The notes: generated by a model from the letters alone, not told the origin. DNA of 64,000 nucleotides from Mesodorylaimus sp. YZB2_4 (GCA_030248295.1 JASANH010001100.1:186001-250000), one strand, 5' to 3'. Counted from the stretch's first letter, positions 24,266-36,233 are shown. Translations and numbers: made by a program.

Positions 24266-24646
24266 TTACGATGTTTCCGAGTCACATGCACACGACGTGT
24301 ATTTCAGCGCTAACATACATCGAAAGCAATGGTGTTTTCGGAATGACAATTCCAGGTTCACACTGAAATTGAATGCATCCCTGACTGACATAGTTCTCAT
24401 TTGCATATTGTGCTCGTCTTGCTTAGGCTCTGCTCCATAAGCTGGATATTCTATTTTTACATTTTCCTCTATAATTAATTCAGTCTCACGAACATCGCAG
24501 AGTATGAGACCATCGCTCACGCCCAGTCCAGTGTAGCCCAGCCTTCGGCTTAGTGATGACGTGGGTCTCCTTTTCCCGGGCATGGCGAACTCTCTATGGC
24601 CACTTGTGAAAGCGGAAGCTTTGCGTGCTCGACCAAAAATAGCCAT
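24266..24646 (-). CDS. Hypothetical protein, single open frame of 126 codons
   Basis: ATG at 24646 in a favourable context (ACCGATGG). The N-terminal half is basic (FGRARKAS, GKRRPTSSLSRRLG), followed by an acidic stretch (ETELIIEENVKIEYP) and a short Cys-rich end (CFRCMLALKYTSCACD). No signal peptide, membrane segment or known domain is visible. The lack of splice evidence keeps this weak, and the C-terminal part may be intron or UTR. Confidence 0.25.
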   Translation of the reverse strand: MAIFGRARKASAFTSGHREFAMPGKRRPTSSLSRRLGYTGLGVSDGLILCDVRETELIIEENVKIEYPAYGAEPKQDEHNMQMRTMSVRDAFNFSVNLELSFRKHHCFRCMLALKYTSCACDSETS

Positions 24647-25844
24647 CGGTTTGAATAGAGAATGAGGGTAGCCTCGAAAGTGGACAAGTTTAGAACCAAT
24701 TACCTTTATAATAGCACGGGTTCACTTGCCCTCCATTGGCTCCCGGGAAACAACTTGGTCCATCTCGTCACTGCGGGAATACATCGTCAATCGACATTCG
24801 ACAACTTATTCAAGCTTAGTCGACTGGCGGGGCCCTATGGCCATAGTTAGCTGACTACTACCGATCGACAGCCAGGCCCTAGGCCAACCCCTCTATTATT
24901 GTCCTGTGCAAAGAAAAATGAACAAAACACCGGCCTAAGATTAGCTTGACGTCATGCTGGGCCTCGTACGCCCATTTAGGGAACCGATAATCGTGTGGAA
25001 GCCGTCCTATTTCCTCCCATTCACCTCCTGCAGTGCCAATTTTAACTTCGGACTTGCACGTTCGAGCCGACAAAGTAAATTCCGAATTAGGCGCTGATGA
25101 AAACGATGCTAATTGTGAGCACTCACTTTAATTCAAGCTTATATCGAACCTACTTGGCCAGCTAGTCATCGAGTCAGCACTGGCACTAGAGGAGGCTTCC
25201 TTGTCAGAAAAGGGAGAAATCATCGTGCAAATACGATTAGGTGACTGCTATTCTGAAGAAGTTGTTTGGGAAGAACCCTGACTTCTTCGACCACGCTTCT
25301 GGTGGGCTAGCTTTTAGTTGTTTTTGTCTTGTTTTGCCTTTCCTCGAAGCCCGCTATGATCACGTAAACGGTGGGCATAGTTGCCAGGTGTTGGGGTCTA
25401 ATATAAGTCTGGACTACGTAGTTGCTGGGACAAAGAGGGCTGGCGCTGTTTGATTCCACGGAGGATGGTTTCGCCTTTCCGCCCCTTCTCCGTGATTCTT
25501 CATTTACTTAATTGTATTTAATTAAAGGGCTCCATTGACGCAAGTCATTCGAAGTCGTCATGGGTTTCTTTGCAGATTGCTTATCTTTACTGTGCCGACC
25601 TCTCAGACTGCGTCGTCGCCTCCTTTCCGAATACATAGCTTCTCCATCTACCCACAGAAAAGTTATTCGTTTCCCATTGTCTATGCTTTCAGGCTAAAGT
25701 GTGACACCTTGGCAACGAAAGAGGCGACAACGAGGTGATAGAACGTATTTCTTGATGACCATCAGACACCCTTGCCTCATTGAACACCTCGACCGTGCAC
25801 GAAGTCGTTTACTCGTTGGTCAGTCTTTGTGAACATCGAGTGCA
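24647..25844. other. No gene seen upstream of the GPCR
   Basis: No exon or repeat that I can support. It presumably holds the 5' UTR and promoter of the receptor gene starting at 25845; I see no convincing TATA box. Confidence 0.4.
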
Positions 25845-28788
25845 ATGGAAGCCACTACGACTCGAGCTGCTCCAGTTAACAGCGTGCAAGGAGAAATAAA
25901 TTCGACTGAATGCATTCCAGTCAGAAAATTCTTTGCTCAAATCGCTGTCGATACTTTGAGCACGCAAGTCATTTTGGGATGTCTGTACGCTGCTGTATGG
26001 CTGATGGCTGTCACAAGCAACCTGTTGGTATTGGTTGTGGTCTTTATCATGAAGCTCGGTGGACGGAGAGACTCGGGTGGTGGATGGTATCGTCCACGCT
26101 TGCCGTCTTCTGTCACTACGTCATCATTTTCTGTGCGAATCGTATTCGTGGTCAGTCTAGCTTGTTCCGATCTACTGACCAGTTTGACTTCGTTGCCAGT
26201 GACAGCAGTGAATATTCTCACCCATGTCTGGCCGTTTCCGGCTTACATGTGCCATTGCATTGGATTCTTTCAAGGGTTCAGCATTTTCCAGTCTAGTTTC
26301 ACATTCACCAGCATCGCTGTGGACAGGTGAGACAATGAGGTCCCCTCTAATGAGTTGTTTCCATGGGCGTGGTGCCTGACGACAGCGGGTACCTTTATGC
26401 GTGTTGCTTAGAATTGTCTCTGCAACTCTTAAATGAAATGCCATGGGGTATGCCCATTTCAGGTCTGCTTACGGTCCAGCCAGCCTCAGTGCAATTTGAC
26501 GGGCTACCCAGTTACACACAGCTGCAGTATGAGCCTTATTGGTCTGCCTTTGGACTACTCTAGATTCAAATTCGTCTCGCAATCATCAGAAAGATGATCC
26601 GTTCATTAGGCATAAGGGCCTTCATGATGACACCTTATAAGCGAATCTTGAAAATAGGCTTCGCTGCCTGCTTTTCGTTTAACAAAAGTAGCTTATCCAC
26701 CCCCACGCTGGGCTGGGCGTAAAGTATGTACATATATTACACTTTCAAAAAGGTGACCGTCGGGCATAAACTTTATTCGATTTGCACATTTTGCTTTCCG
26801 CAGTGAATAGCCGGTAAACATTGTTTCTCATGAGACCTAATGTTTACAACACTTCCACCCATCGAATTGGTAGATTCCCAATGCCTGCGAGGCCATTTGC
26901 TCTAATAGGACAATATTGGAAAATAGAGTAGCTGTTTTTAAGTAAGCCCTGAAAGCACACTGGAGTAAGCCTATCGGTGCATCATATATCACACTTCTGC
27001 GTTTGGATGCAAGCATTACTGTTTGGTGAAAAAACACAGCAGCTACGAGGCGGCGTGAAAAAATTCTGATAGTCAGTATGAAGAAGCCTTGATAAATGAC
27101 CATGCCTTTATGTGCAGGCTTACTAATAGGTTATTTAGGCCCGTGGGGTGCATCCTTTTTTGGCACCAGGCCATAATAAGTGTCCAGGCATGTGAGCAGA
27201 GCGTTTATGTCAGCACTTGATTACAGTTATTATCTCTGGCGTGCAATTAAAAGCTCATTAGGCAAAGGGGATTGGTGAGAGGTAGGGAGCAGTGAAAACG
27301 GGACTAGAGGCAGACAGGTGTGTGTATCCGCTGCGCACAGAAAAAGATTTAGAATGCAGAGATGCTTTATAATTTTTAATCAGTACATACAGAAACCTTA
27401 GCCTTCAGCAGGTTTCGAACTTGCGTCCCTTAGAAAGATCTAGAGTGCTGAACCAGTAATCCCAGAGGCACGGGTTCGAATCCCGCTCGAAGCTCATTTT
27501 TGTATCCGCCTGTCGGGTGTACAGTATACTGTAGAGTTTAATACTGGCTGTCATCATGCCATGTTCAATTTCAGATACCTGTTAGTATTCTACCCTGATC
27601 ACGCTGTGGTCACTTATGGTACGGCTCGATGCGGTGTGGCACTGATGGCCTTGCTGGCGGCAACTTTAGCTTTGCCCATGTTCCTATTTGTGGAAGTCAG
27701 AACCATTGAGCCAGTGTGTGGTCGATTTTGTGTGGAAAATTGGCCACAGAATTCAGCTTTCTTTAGTCAACGCGTGTACGGCTTGTTCGTTCTGATCTTA
27801 CAATTCGGACTGCCCTGCGTTGTCACGTGCATTTGCTACTTGATGATTGCTAAGAGATTGCGCACCCGTTCGTCCATTTCCCAAGTGACCGCGCCATCGA
27901 TCAGTGTCAGACAAACGAGTGAGACGGCCGAGATATCCATTTGGAAGGCTGCATGGAATCGTATGTATTGGAATCGTAGACGCAGTTCGGGAGTGCAAGA
28001 AGCGACCCACCGATTGATCCCGAGTGCTGAACGACGATCGAACGAACGACGTCGTCGAGTGAATCGAATGATGGGTGCCATGGTCAGTGCATTCACCCTC
28101 CTATGGCTCCCTTTCAACACTTTGAACATACTTCGCGACTTCGATTTATTCGAACGTGTGTTCGATCAACAATCGTTCAGCGTCCTCTACTCGACGGCAC
28201 ATCTCATAGCCATGACCACATTGGTATGCACTTTCCTTTTACAGTTTGTTTGCAAAGCAACTGAGCACTAAATTAATTGCACATTTTAAGCGAGAATACA
28301 CAAGACGAGCACGACAGAACACATCACGCAAGTCATCATCAGCAACACGCATGCACCAGATGCACATGCAATCCAGATTAGGTTGCCGCTTCGGGGTCAC
28401 CACAAGCATCGCGCGTATGACCAAACTGACTGCCATATATACTGCCTCCGTATCATGCGACTATGCAGCATTAAAAAATGTGTACCTGTGTGACCCTCGA
28501 GCATGGTGGGCCTTAGCAAGTGAGAGAATCATTGATCGCTGCTGGCTTGAAGAGTCAACCCCGAAGGGTTGATGTTTCAGGCTTAATTTGTCGACTTCAG
28601 TCGGTCATTCTCTCCCACGCCTGCCAAGCTTGGTTCCGCATGTTTACATCCATAAGCGCGTCTGCACACCTCCAGTTTACACTCGATCCTGTTTTCAGGT
28701 CTGGAATCCAATCATTTACGCTTGGTACAACAAGTCCCTCCGATCAGCAGTGAAAGCTGTATTCCGATGTGGACCCACGACCATATAG
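25845..28788 (+). CDS. Rhodopsin-family neuropeptide receptor (NPY/NPF-type)
   Basis: Three exons: 25845-26326, 27575-28223 and 28699-28788, phases 2 and 0, 406 residues. Seven hydrophobic segments are present. The N-terminus has an NST glycosylation site. TM2 has LACSD. The first intron splits the DRY motif (D-R|Y, then LLVFYP). TM5 has FGLPC and TM6 has LWLPFN in place of CWxP. TM7 has WNPIIYAW, the NPxxY motif. A basic third loop ends RRRRVNRMMGAMV, as in NPY/NPF and tachykinin-type receptors. It would couple an extracellular peptide to G proteins at the plasma membrane. The usual TM4 tryptophan is absent (ALMALLAATLALP). The ligand is not deducible. It converges on the HSDL1-like gene, with stops 333 bp apart. 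Confidence 0.85.
27412..27496 (+). repeat. tRNA-Thr-like relic or SINE head in a GPCR intron
   Basis: The 3' half looks like a tRNA: an anticodon-loop-like CCAGTAA (AGT, Thr), then GGCACGGGTTCGAATCCCG (T arm with B box). The 5' half is degraded and the acceptor ends do not pair, so a working tRNA is unlikely. Confidence 0.5.
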
Positions 28789-28878
28789 AGCACTTGCCAG
28801 ATGTTCTCTTTGCGTGTTGGCTGCACTGGTGTCTGCCTAATGCTCATACAAATATATAAAGGCGTCTATATTAGTTAA

Positions 28879-28884
28879 AATAAA
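28879..28884 (+). terminator. Poly(A) signal AATAAA of the GPCR gene
   Basis: AATAAA lies 91 bases after the receptor's stop codon, in the spacer between convergent genes. Confidence 0.5.
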
Positions 28885-29121
28885 GTCTATTCCAAGCTTG
28901 TGTCTATCCCAGCCCTTCTCAATCTTCTTGATGCATCTTCAACATTAAGCGGAGCCACGTGCACGAGGGACATCTCCACGCATGATCACTTGCACCTAAG
29001 GGTATAACCATATCTAAAAAATACCACATCTATGCTCAGACACGGGTCAACGCACTCAAGGGCACGGAATGCAAAAAGCTAACTAGTCACATCGATTCAC
29101 AAAAGCATTGTCTCTGTTTTT

Positions 29122-32100
29122 CTATGCGCTTTTTGCTGCCGCATTGGCCAATGCTGTCCGACGAAACATGTGGGTAAGTGCTGTAGTTGCCTTGAGCCAA
29201 CACCATTCGGGCAATATATGAGCACCCCACAAAAGGAAGGTATGCGGAAAATAACCTGTCGTCCTCGTCGTTCGTCCCAATGTCCACGAGGCGTGTCGCA
29301 CATAGTCAACTGCCGATGGCGACATCAAACTGGCTTGACCAATTAGTGGACTATACGCAGTCATATCCGTGGCTACGTAGGACGGCACCAGTGCCTGAAC
29401 GTGGATGTTGAATGGCTGGCACTCGAAACTAAGACTTCGAGCCAAGAAATCTACATAGGACTAAAAACAGAAAAAAAGAAGGTGTAAAGCATGAAATACG
29501 AATAAGCATACAAATTCAATGCGAAGCTCAAAATAAGGGATTACGCAAAAGTAGGGGCTGATAATCTTATTCCTGACATTAGTACGTGTCTAATAAGAAA
29601 ACGTGATGCTGGGCTTCTTTGTTTGAAGCTAAATACAAGCCCCACGTTCGATAAAAGAACAGGACCAGAAAACCTCAAGAACACACTCAGAAACCAAATC
29701 GTGTTAATTACTCCATGGTTCACATATTCCTTTTACGCCTACTGATAACATTTCTAAGAACGGACTACACCCTGCGTCTAATTGGCAAGCTACCCGGTGG
29801 CAACCCGACTCCTAAACTCATAAATAACCACTGCTTACTTTGGTTGCACCGTAAGCGGACATGAGCGGGGTTGGTTGAAAAGCGCAAATAGACGAGACGA
29901 ACACAATCAGGCCCCGACGTCGACGTAACATGCAACTGTTCAAGACGGCGTGAGTCATGGCTTGCGCTGCACCCATGTTCACATTGATCATTTCCCACAA
30001 ACGCGTTTCACTGACTTGAAAGAAATAATCAGGATAATCGTACATTACGCCCACGTTGTTAACTAAAAAGGAAGAAATTTATAAGCTTCATAGAAACATA
30101 TTAGCGAGTGCAGTCCTCAAAGGATCCGCCGGTTCTCCTGGCTTAAGTCAAAAGGCCCTATGTCTAATTCCTCTGATCGCAACAACGCGCCTAAGAAGGG
30201 CCCAAGAGTGCACAAAGGCCTTTGGCAAGTATGAGACCCATAGCCTGTAGGCCTTGTAAGCGAAGTTTTTGCTCTTCAGGCACCCCAAACGTAAATTTTT
30301 TGGGAGAATGCTTTCCTACCACTCCACCCAACCAAGATTGGTTCGAAACACGGTGGGTAACTGATACGGAACCCCTGAGATTTCTGGTGAAAATTTTTGC
30401 AAGAGCTTTTAAGAAGTCTTGACACCATTTTTGGGAAACCACGGATTTAGCAGCTGACCCCTGTCTTCGGATACTACGTCCATGAAGATGATTTCACTGT
30501 CAGCGAAGCAGTTAACCTGCACTCAAAGCACAGAAAGACACAAGGGCCATCCTTGGTGATCCAAGTACAGATTCTGGACAGGCAGTGAGATAGCTGCAGG
30601 ACTTGTGTCAGGGTGCGACCTCAAGGCGAGTACATGCTCTCTGATTTACTTACTCAAAATCCCAATCTCTTTATCAGCTAAAGCGGTTTTGATCGAATCG
30701 TAGACGATGGCTCCTTTCGCAAAGTCGGCAACAACACGCACGGTTTGCACGCCATATTCGGATTCTGAAACTGGTTGATATTAACCCAGACATACACTCG
30801 TTCATGAAGTATAATAACGCAAACCTATGAACTGAGCCAATTCTGTCATTTTCGGTTCGTCTCTGGCCACCAAAATGATGTCTAGTCCGTAGCTGGCTAG
30901 TAGCAGCGCGAACTCCCGTCCAATTCCACGAGTACATCCTGTGATTACTGAAAAGAAAAATATAAAGTTCATATATGTGAAAAATGACTTAATTTAGGGG
31001 GGTGGGTGCTCGCGTCAGCCATAAGGGGGGGGGGGGGCTCCCACGAACCTGGGACTGAAGTGCTCACAGAGCAGTTCAGACCAGAACCTCAAGACGAGCC
31101 ATCAACCCATGTCTTCAAACCAAACCAAACCAAACCAAACCAGTCACTCGAATTTGATCCAGCATTGGGTCCTGTGTCTGACCCTGACTTAAGAGAAGCA
31201 AACTGGTTCCCGGACCAGTGCGCTGAAAGGTGCATCAATACCCACGCCTATTGCATAGGTCTTTTGCAGTCACATATGATAATGCTCTGTAATGCATATC
31301 AGCATCATCTGAGTAAAAGCAGCTCATAATTTTAAGCAATCGCATGCTTTTGTTGGGCTGGTTTCTATGCCCGCATTACGTCACCTCCGTAGAATAGAGG
31401 CGCTGCCTCTTACAGTTCATCTCGCAACAAGGCCAACCGCCTATCGGCCTGAAACTTTTAAAGTATGTTCATGATTTAGGATTCTACCCAAAGATAGTTC
31501 ATATGTATGTATACAGTACGCAACACGGAACTCCTCCCTGGAACTTTTGGGGAGTTTTAAACTTTCGGCCAACAACGGGTGACTTTACTCAAAACCTAAT
31601 TTTGCACAGTTCCTTGAGTATTCGCTTGCTAAGGGTTTTTGGAATAATGATATGCCATTCGATATTGCTATGGGATCATATACCGCTTTTACAAGAAATA
31701 TTTTCCCTGAAGTTTCTCAAACACTAACCATGAGCCTGGCGGTACGCTGTGCCCTCAGTAGCGTTCTTTCGGGATCATGATCAGGACTCGCTCAATCCCG
31801 ACCAGGATAGGGATTTAGACAGCGCTTTCCATTCGCAGTCGATGACCTGCGACCTACCCCAATTTGCCGGCAAATAAAAAGCTTAAGATTTCCTTCCCTT
31901 GGATAATTTTTAGTGCAGAATTCATCATTGCATTCAAAGTCAGGCAAGCAAAAACAGCGGAGAATACGTTACAAATTAACAAGCAAATCCCTCTCTTCCT
32001 TCTTCTCTATCAATTCAATCATCCGCCAAAGTCTCTATATTTCCCCTTCTGACGCATTCTAATCGCCATGACCATCTGAGCCAGTGTCGATCAGAATGCC

Positions 32101-32774
32101 CTCAGCTTTCGCAGACGATGGCCCACCATCAAATGGCTGGACAGGCAATTGAAAATGCATGATGATACGATATCCAACTGCGCGCAGTTTGTATTTTTAA
32201 AAAAGCAGGACTTCTGTATTTTCTGGACTAGTTTTATTCAATCATGATATTCTCCCCCATACACCAATCCCGTTCCCTGTTTCAATAAAAGCATTTTATC
32301 TCCACAACATTCTCCGGAATCCCGATCACTTTTTAACGGGATCGGGTTCGGGAGGGCCAGTCCCGACCGGGATCCCGAACGAATGCTACCCTCACGACCA
32401 GGGTATTATATCTCTGTCTCCTACTTTGCTTGTGTCTTCCCTGCTTTCTGCGTCCTCTCGCTTTAAAATGGGCACTTTTAACTGTTTGAGACGAGAGTAA
32501 TAAACGAACAATAACCTAGCTAATGTTTAGAGCCCATTAGTAATGTTACGCACGGGGTCTAATTACCTGCCCATTGCCCATATTGCGTCAAACGAAAGCG
32601 AACATTTCTAGCACCCAAAAAATGAATATTCAAACTTTGACCGATTGCCCACAACGATCGCAATGTGACACCACCGACCACAAATAAGCCGATCCCAGCG
32701 AATAAATTACGCCAGGACCCGCAATAATTCGAGAGACTTTCGAATAGTAGACTGACACTATCAGACGCAGCCAT
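29122..32774 (-). CDS. HSDL1: Short-chain dehydrogenase, HSDL1/HSD17B12 family
   Basis: Five exons: 32774-32567, 30947-30825, 30764-30654, 30062-29839 and 29460-29122. Phases 1,1,1,0 match, giving 334 residues against about 330 in HSDL1. Exon 1 encodes a hydrophobic membrane segment (LFAGIGLFVVGGV). The Rossmann motif TGxxxGxG appears as TGCTRGIG, then NNVG, the catalytic Ser region VSSICAF, and AYGATK (YxxxK). YVATDMTA and RTTGYFPH are typical of HSDL1. Vertebrate HSDL1 carries Phe at the catalytic Tyr and is inactive; here Tyr is kept, so NAD(P)H-dependent 3-ketoacyl or hydroxysteroid reduction is plausible. Intron 1 (1.6 kb) holds a MITE, a 13-G run and an AAACC microsatellite near 31120. 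Orthology with HSDL1 over HSD17B12 is by motif match only. Confidence 0.9.
31025..31037. repeat. Poly-G tract, 13 bases
   Basis: Uninterrupted G run in intron 1 of the HSDL1-like gene. Confidence 0.9.
31759..32388. mobile_element. Inverted-repeat MITE (TAGCGTTCGTTCGGG family), copy 1
   Basis: It starts TAGCGTTCTTTCGGGATC and ends in the inverted form GATCCCGAACGAATGCTA. Just inside each end is a subterminal CGGGAT repeat cluster. The interior, including TAATTTTTAGTGCAG and CTATCAATTCAATCATCCGCC, closely matches the copy at 57338-58025. CCCTCA is present on both flanks, a likely target duplication. No transposase is encoded. It sits in intron 1 of the HSDL1-like gene. Confidence 0.8.
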
Positions 32775-33113
32775 TTCACGAAATGAGCGGGGGAAAGAAA
32801 CAAGTTTTCTTGAAATTTAATTAGTAAATGTTACATCAGTTTTACGAGATCAGCTCGATTGCTTATTTTGCGCTCAAAGCAGACATTATTTACAGCTAAC
32901 TTAAGATGGCGCGAAATTTAAATATTGTGCTCCCGGTTTGATCCGTTGACTACAAAAATTTTTGTTTGAGGCCATCCATCAAGGTCGACCGCACAAAATC
33001 TCGATTTTTTTGACCGCTCCTCCCCCTGACCGCATGCCGACCACTTCCCGCGAACGCCCCTCAAAAATGGTCGACCACTTCAGCGGTACCCCCCCTTGTC
33101 CAAACGCTGTTTT
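32775..33113. other. Spacer upstream of the HSDL1-like gene
   Basis: Contains the presumed promoter of the minus-strand dehydrogenase. No recognisable motif. Confidence 0.35.
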
Positions 33114-34456
33114 CAGGGTTGCCAGATGTTAAGGTTTCCCGTCATTTTTGACGGGATTTTGGCCTAGCGGAGGTTTTTGTGGAGGGGACTGGCCAGTGAA
33201 GCTTTTGGTGAAGATTTTTGCCATTTTGTGGAGGTATGAGGGGATTTTCCTAAACACCTTCTACACTAGACAAAAAAAAGCACCAAATCGATCCGCTGCC
33301 CGCTATCGGTCCCAATTTTTTTTGAAATGCACGGCTTTCTCCCTGAATTCAAGCTTTTTTCTTTGTATACACAGCTTTACTGTAAAGGGGACGAATCAAT
33401 ATATCCATACTCTAATGGTGAGATAACTAGTAAGAATCAGATGACTTAATTTTTTTAAACTACACGCTTTTGTGCCTGAATGACCTTTACGAATCTATTG
33501 CGTTTACGAATCTATTGCGTGGCTACAACAAGCCAATTTTTCTGTATGACAAAAATAGCAGAGGGGAAAAAACGGATTCTATAAGAGGATCCAACGCATA
33601 AGACGAGCATGGCCCAAAAAAGATGCTAAAAAATTCGGACCCTTGCAATTGTCTCCTCCAGATGCATTGATGCATACAGCATATGCATATTGTAGCATCT
33701 GCACACCAAGGAGCATCTCTGGTGAAATTATCATTTGAGGTTTGTTTTTCATTTTTCAAGTATAAGCCCAAGTTTTTTGCGAAGAAATCTGAATTTTCAC
33801 TTCTGGCGGGATCTCACGAATGATGGGACCTAGGAGAACTTTAAAAAGAAAATTCGATGGCTCATCATCTTGGGATCATTGTGATATTTCTTGGATCATT
33901 CCAAGACCAAGGGTCGGGGAGATATGGGCCATATGGCCGAAGCAACAAGTTTTTATGTGTATCTCCATATGGATGGTGGGGTTGAAAATATATTCTTGAC
34001 TTTTGCTTCACCATACACTTAAGGGGGTACTAGTTCTGTTGGTCTTAATTTTAAAAAAACGCGTCATGGACTCGTGTGTGACGCAGTATGAAGATTCTGT
34101 GTTCTCAAGGTGCTCATCCCCATAATTTTATTGCGCCAAAGGGGAAAATGTTTAATTCTGAGATAGACGCTACTGATGATGAGGTTGAAGAAACTGGAGG
34201 TACCAATCTTGTTTTTGACTATGCTTATAAGCCATTAGATTTTATCGAAGAAATGTTCAGTGAAGCTAGCAAGGCGCCGTTCAGTGAAAGCTTGATGCTC
34301 CCTTTGTCTGGCCTCGCTGTGATTCCAGCTCGTTGATACCGCAAGCGTTTTTTTTGCGAGGGAATTATTGACGGGTTTTAAATAAGTGATGAAGGTTTTG
34401 TGAAGGTTTTTAGTGTCACGTGCAACGGGATTCACTTTAAGCGTCTGGCAACCCTG
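33114..34456. mobile_element. Non-autonomous hAT-type transposon with perfect 8-bp TSD
   Basis: The ends are CAGGGTTGCCAGA and its reverse complement (TCTGGCAACCCTG). GCTGTTTT occurs immediately outside both ends (33106-33113 and 34457-34464), a perfect 8-base target-site duplication, as expected for hAT superfamily transposons. The 1343-bp interior has a plus frame at 34088-34336 with an acidic patch (EIDATDDEVEETGG) but no transposase catalytic domain, so I read it as an internally deleted element. The exact duplication implies recent insertion. Confidence 0.85.
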
Positions 34457-34569
34457 GCTGTTTTGCGAAAGGTCTCATCTTATGCTTTCTCGAGTTCGAG
34501 AAGGTGCCCTCTACTTCGAAGACAAATCTTTTTTGGATTCATTGAGCAGATTTCTAGTTTGTAAAAGCC

Positions 34570-34690
34570 TCCACAGATTTCTGGCGCGCGATGGGTCCGC
34601 GACTGTTTGCGACCGCAACGAAACCATGTGCGGGGACGCGGACTATTGAAAGTGAACGCGAGCGCGCACGTTTCCCCCTCCCCCATACTC
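34570..34690 (+). repeat. GC-rich repeat, copy 1 of an inverted pair
   Basis: GCGACTGTTTGCGACCGCAA followed by GAAACCATGTGCG is matched in reverse complement at 35650-35790. The pair brackets the small gene at 34976-35596. Confidence 0.7.
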
Positions 34691-34975
34691 TTATCTTTTT
34701 CATTGTATTTTTCGATGGACAAAAAACACATCTACTCCGAGATTGATACCTGGCTATGTTAGACTCCTGCTGCTGCGTAATGTTCCCTAAAAATGCACAC
34801 TAGGCTCACTAGGGTCCAGGGCAGGCCGATAGATAAAATTGGGAGATGCTGATAGACACGAGATTCGAAAAAATTTCCATACGACAGACACTCCGCGTCA
34901 TAACATCAAAGGCACGCTGACAGGCAAGCAATGCCTGAATGCTGATCCAAACTCCACATTACACTTGAATAAAAG

Positions 34976-35596
34976 CTAAGCATTTGGCTGATTTTGGTGA
35001 ACATTAGCCGCCAAAGAATGCTGTCTTTTCTTCTTCATTATTTTTCCAGATGGTCTCCTTGCTGGCAGCCTAGCAGCAGACCTTGTTTTCCCTTGCGCTC
35101 GTCGACTGATCGAAGTGACTTGGGTATTTATCCTTTTACCCGCGCGCCATTGATTGCCAAAACTAGCACCGCCTGTCCGCAAGAAAGTTGACAGTTGACT
35201 CGGTGTAACGTTATTTGCAGCTCGTTCCGAACGTGACAAATATATGCGAGCGTCTGACATGACATTTTCATCGCGAGGATATTTCTCCAACGCCGAAATC
35301 AGTTTTTCGCCCACTAATCTCGGCAATATATTCTCCTAAATAAATTAGAACTCATCAACTAGATGACCTTGCAAATGACATAAAGTGTGTTTGGCCTGTG
35401 GAGAAGTTACCATTGGGAGCAGTTGGAAAAAAGGCTTCCTAATGGTAAGAGCCCCGATACATCAACCCAACAGGTTTCTGCGAGCAGCGCGTGTGTTGTT
35501 ATTACAGTCGCATTGAATAATCACCTTGGAATGGCACTCAACAATTTCGTGCTTAAAGCTGTTCGGCAGCTGCTGCATCAGATCCGCAAGGTTCAT
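34976..35596 (-). CDS. Small basic protein of unknown family, two exons, 143 aa
   Basis: Exon 1 (35596-35525) encodes 24 residues from ATG (MNLADLMQQLPNSFKHEIVE...) and ends in phase 0 at AAG|GTGATT. Exon 2 (35335-34976) follows ATTTAG in phase 0. The first ~60 residues look folded and helical (ILPRLVGEKLISALEKYP). The C-terminal half is Arg/Lys/Ser-rich (SRRAQGKTRSAARLPARR, KIMKKKRQ), typical of nucleic-acid binding or nuclear localisation. There is no signal peptide. I do not recognise it. The gene is bracketed by inverted copies of a GC-rich repeat, so capture within an element is conceivable but not shown. Confidence 0.6.
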
Positions 35597-35649
35597 ATTT
35601 GGAAGTGCAAATATGCGAATATAATATTGAAGGCTATAGGGTAAATACG

Positions 35650-35790
35650 AAACTCGAAAGGGGCGGGAACGTAGAACGCCACTCGCCACAAGGCGGCGCT
35701 CTTTTTAGTAGCCTGCGACCTCGCACACGGCTTCGTTGCGGTCGCAAACAGTCGCGGACGCGTCGCGCGCCATCCCCCCGCCCTTACCAT
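35650..35790 (-). repeat. GC-rich repeat, copy 2 of an inverted pair
   Basis: Reverse complement of the 34570-34690 repeat, sharing GCGACTGTTTGCGACCGCAA. It lies just upstream of the small basic gene and may overlap its promoter. Confidence 0.7.
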
Positions 35791-35839
35791 GGTAGAGTAT
35801 AGAAATACGCGGTCGGGATTGATAACTATATCTATAAAG

Positions 35840-36223
35840 TCGTGTGACTTTTTGTGTATCAGTCACGAAATTTGTCTTGTTTATTCGCTAAATTTTTGTA
35901 ATCGCTCATATTTTTTCAGCTGTTTGTCACAAGAATGAGAAACAATTACAAAAATTTTTGGATGTGTAGTGATCAGGATGATGTTAGTTTCATATTTACC
36001 GCGCATTGCTATTTGAATATGGTTGCCTTCATTTTATTTGGCACCAATACGTCTTTGAGTCTAATCATGAATCATGCTATCTTCGTGTTCTACGAAACCT
36101 ATATAAGCTCGCCTTTTCGTGTCTTTAGAGCGCTTTAGTCTGTTCGTGAATTGCGGTAAGCCAATAAAGAGTTGCTTTTAATCGAGTAGGGCCCCCTTTG
36201 TAGGAACCCACCCAAGCTCTACA
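35840..36223 (+). mobile_element. Putative 5' LTR of a decayed retroelement
   Basis: Boundaries are inferred: the start is near TGTGACTTTTTGTG and the end is at ...CTACA just before a primer-binding-like TGGCGAGCC. Inside, a TATA box (TATATAAG at 36100) is followed by AATAAA at 36163, the spacing expected of U3-R-U5. No matching 3' LTR is found downstream, so the call rests on signals and on the adjoining gag. Confidence 0.5.
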
Positions 36224-36224
36224 C

Positions 36225-36233
36225 TTGGCGAGC
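36225..36233 (+). other. Candidate primer-binding site
   Basis: TGGCGAGCC begins with the TGG complementary to a tRNA 3' CCA end and directly follows the proposed LTR. The priming tRNA cannot be named from this. Confidence 0.4.

Noticed and set aside
27412-27496. Functional tRNA-Thr gene
   Set aside because: The 5' half and acceptor stem do not pair; only the T arm and anticodon region are tRNA-like.
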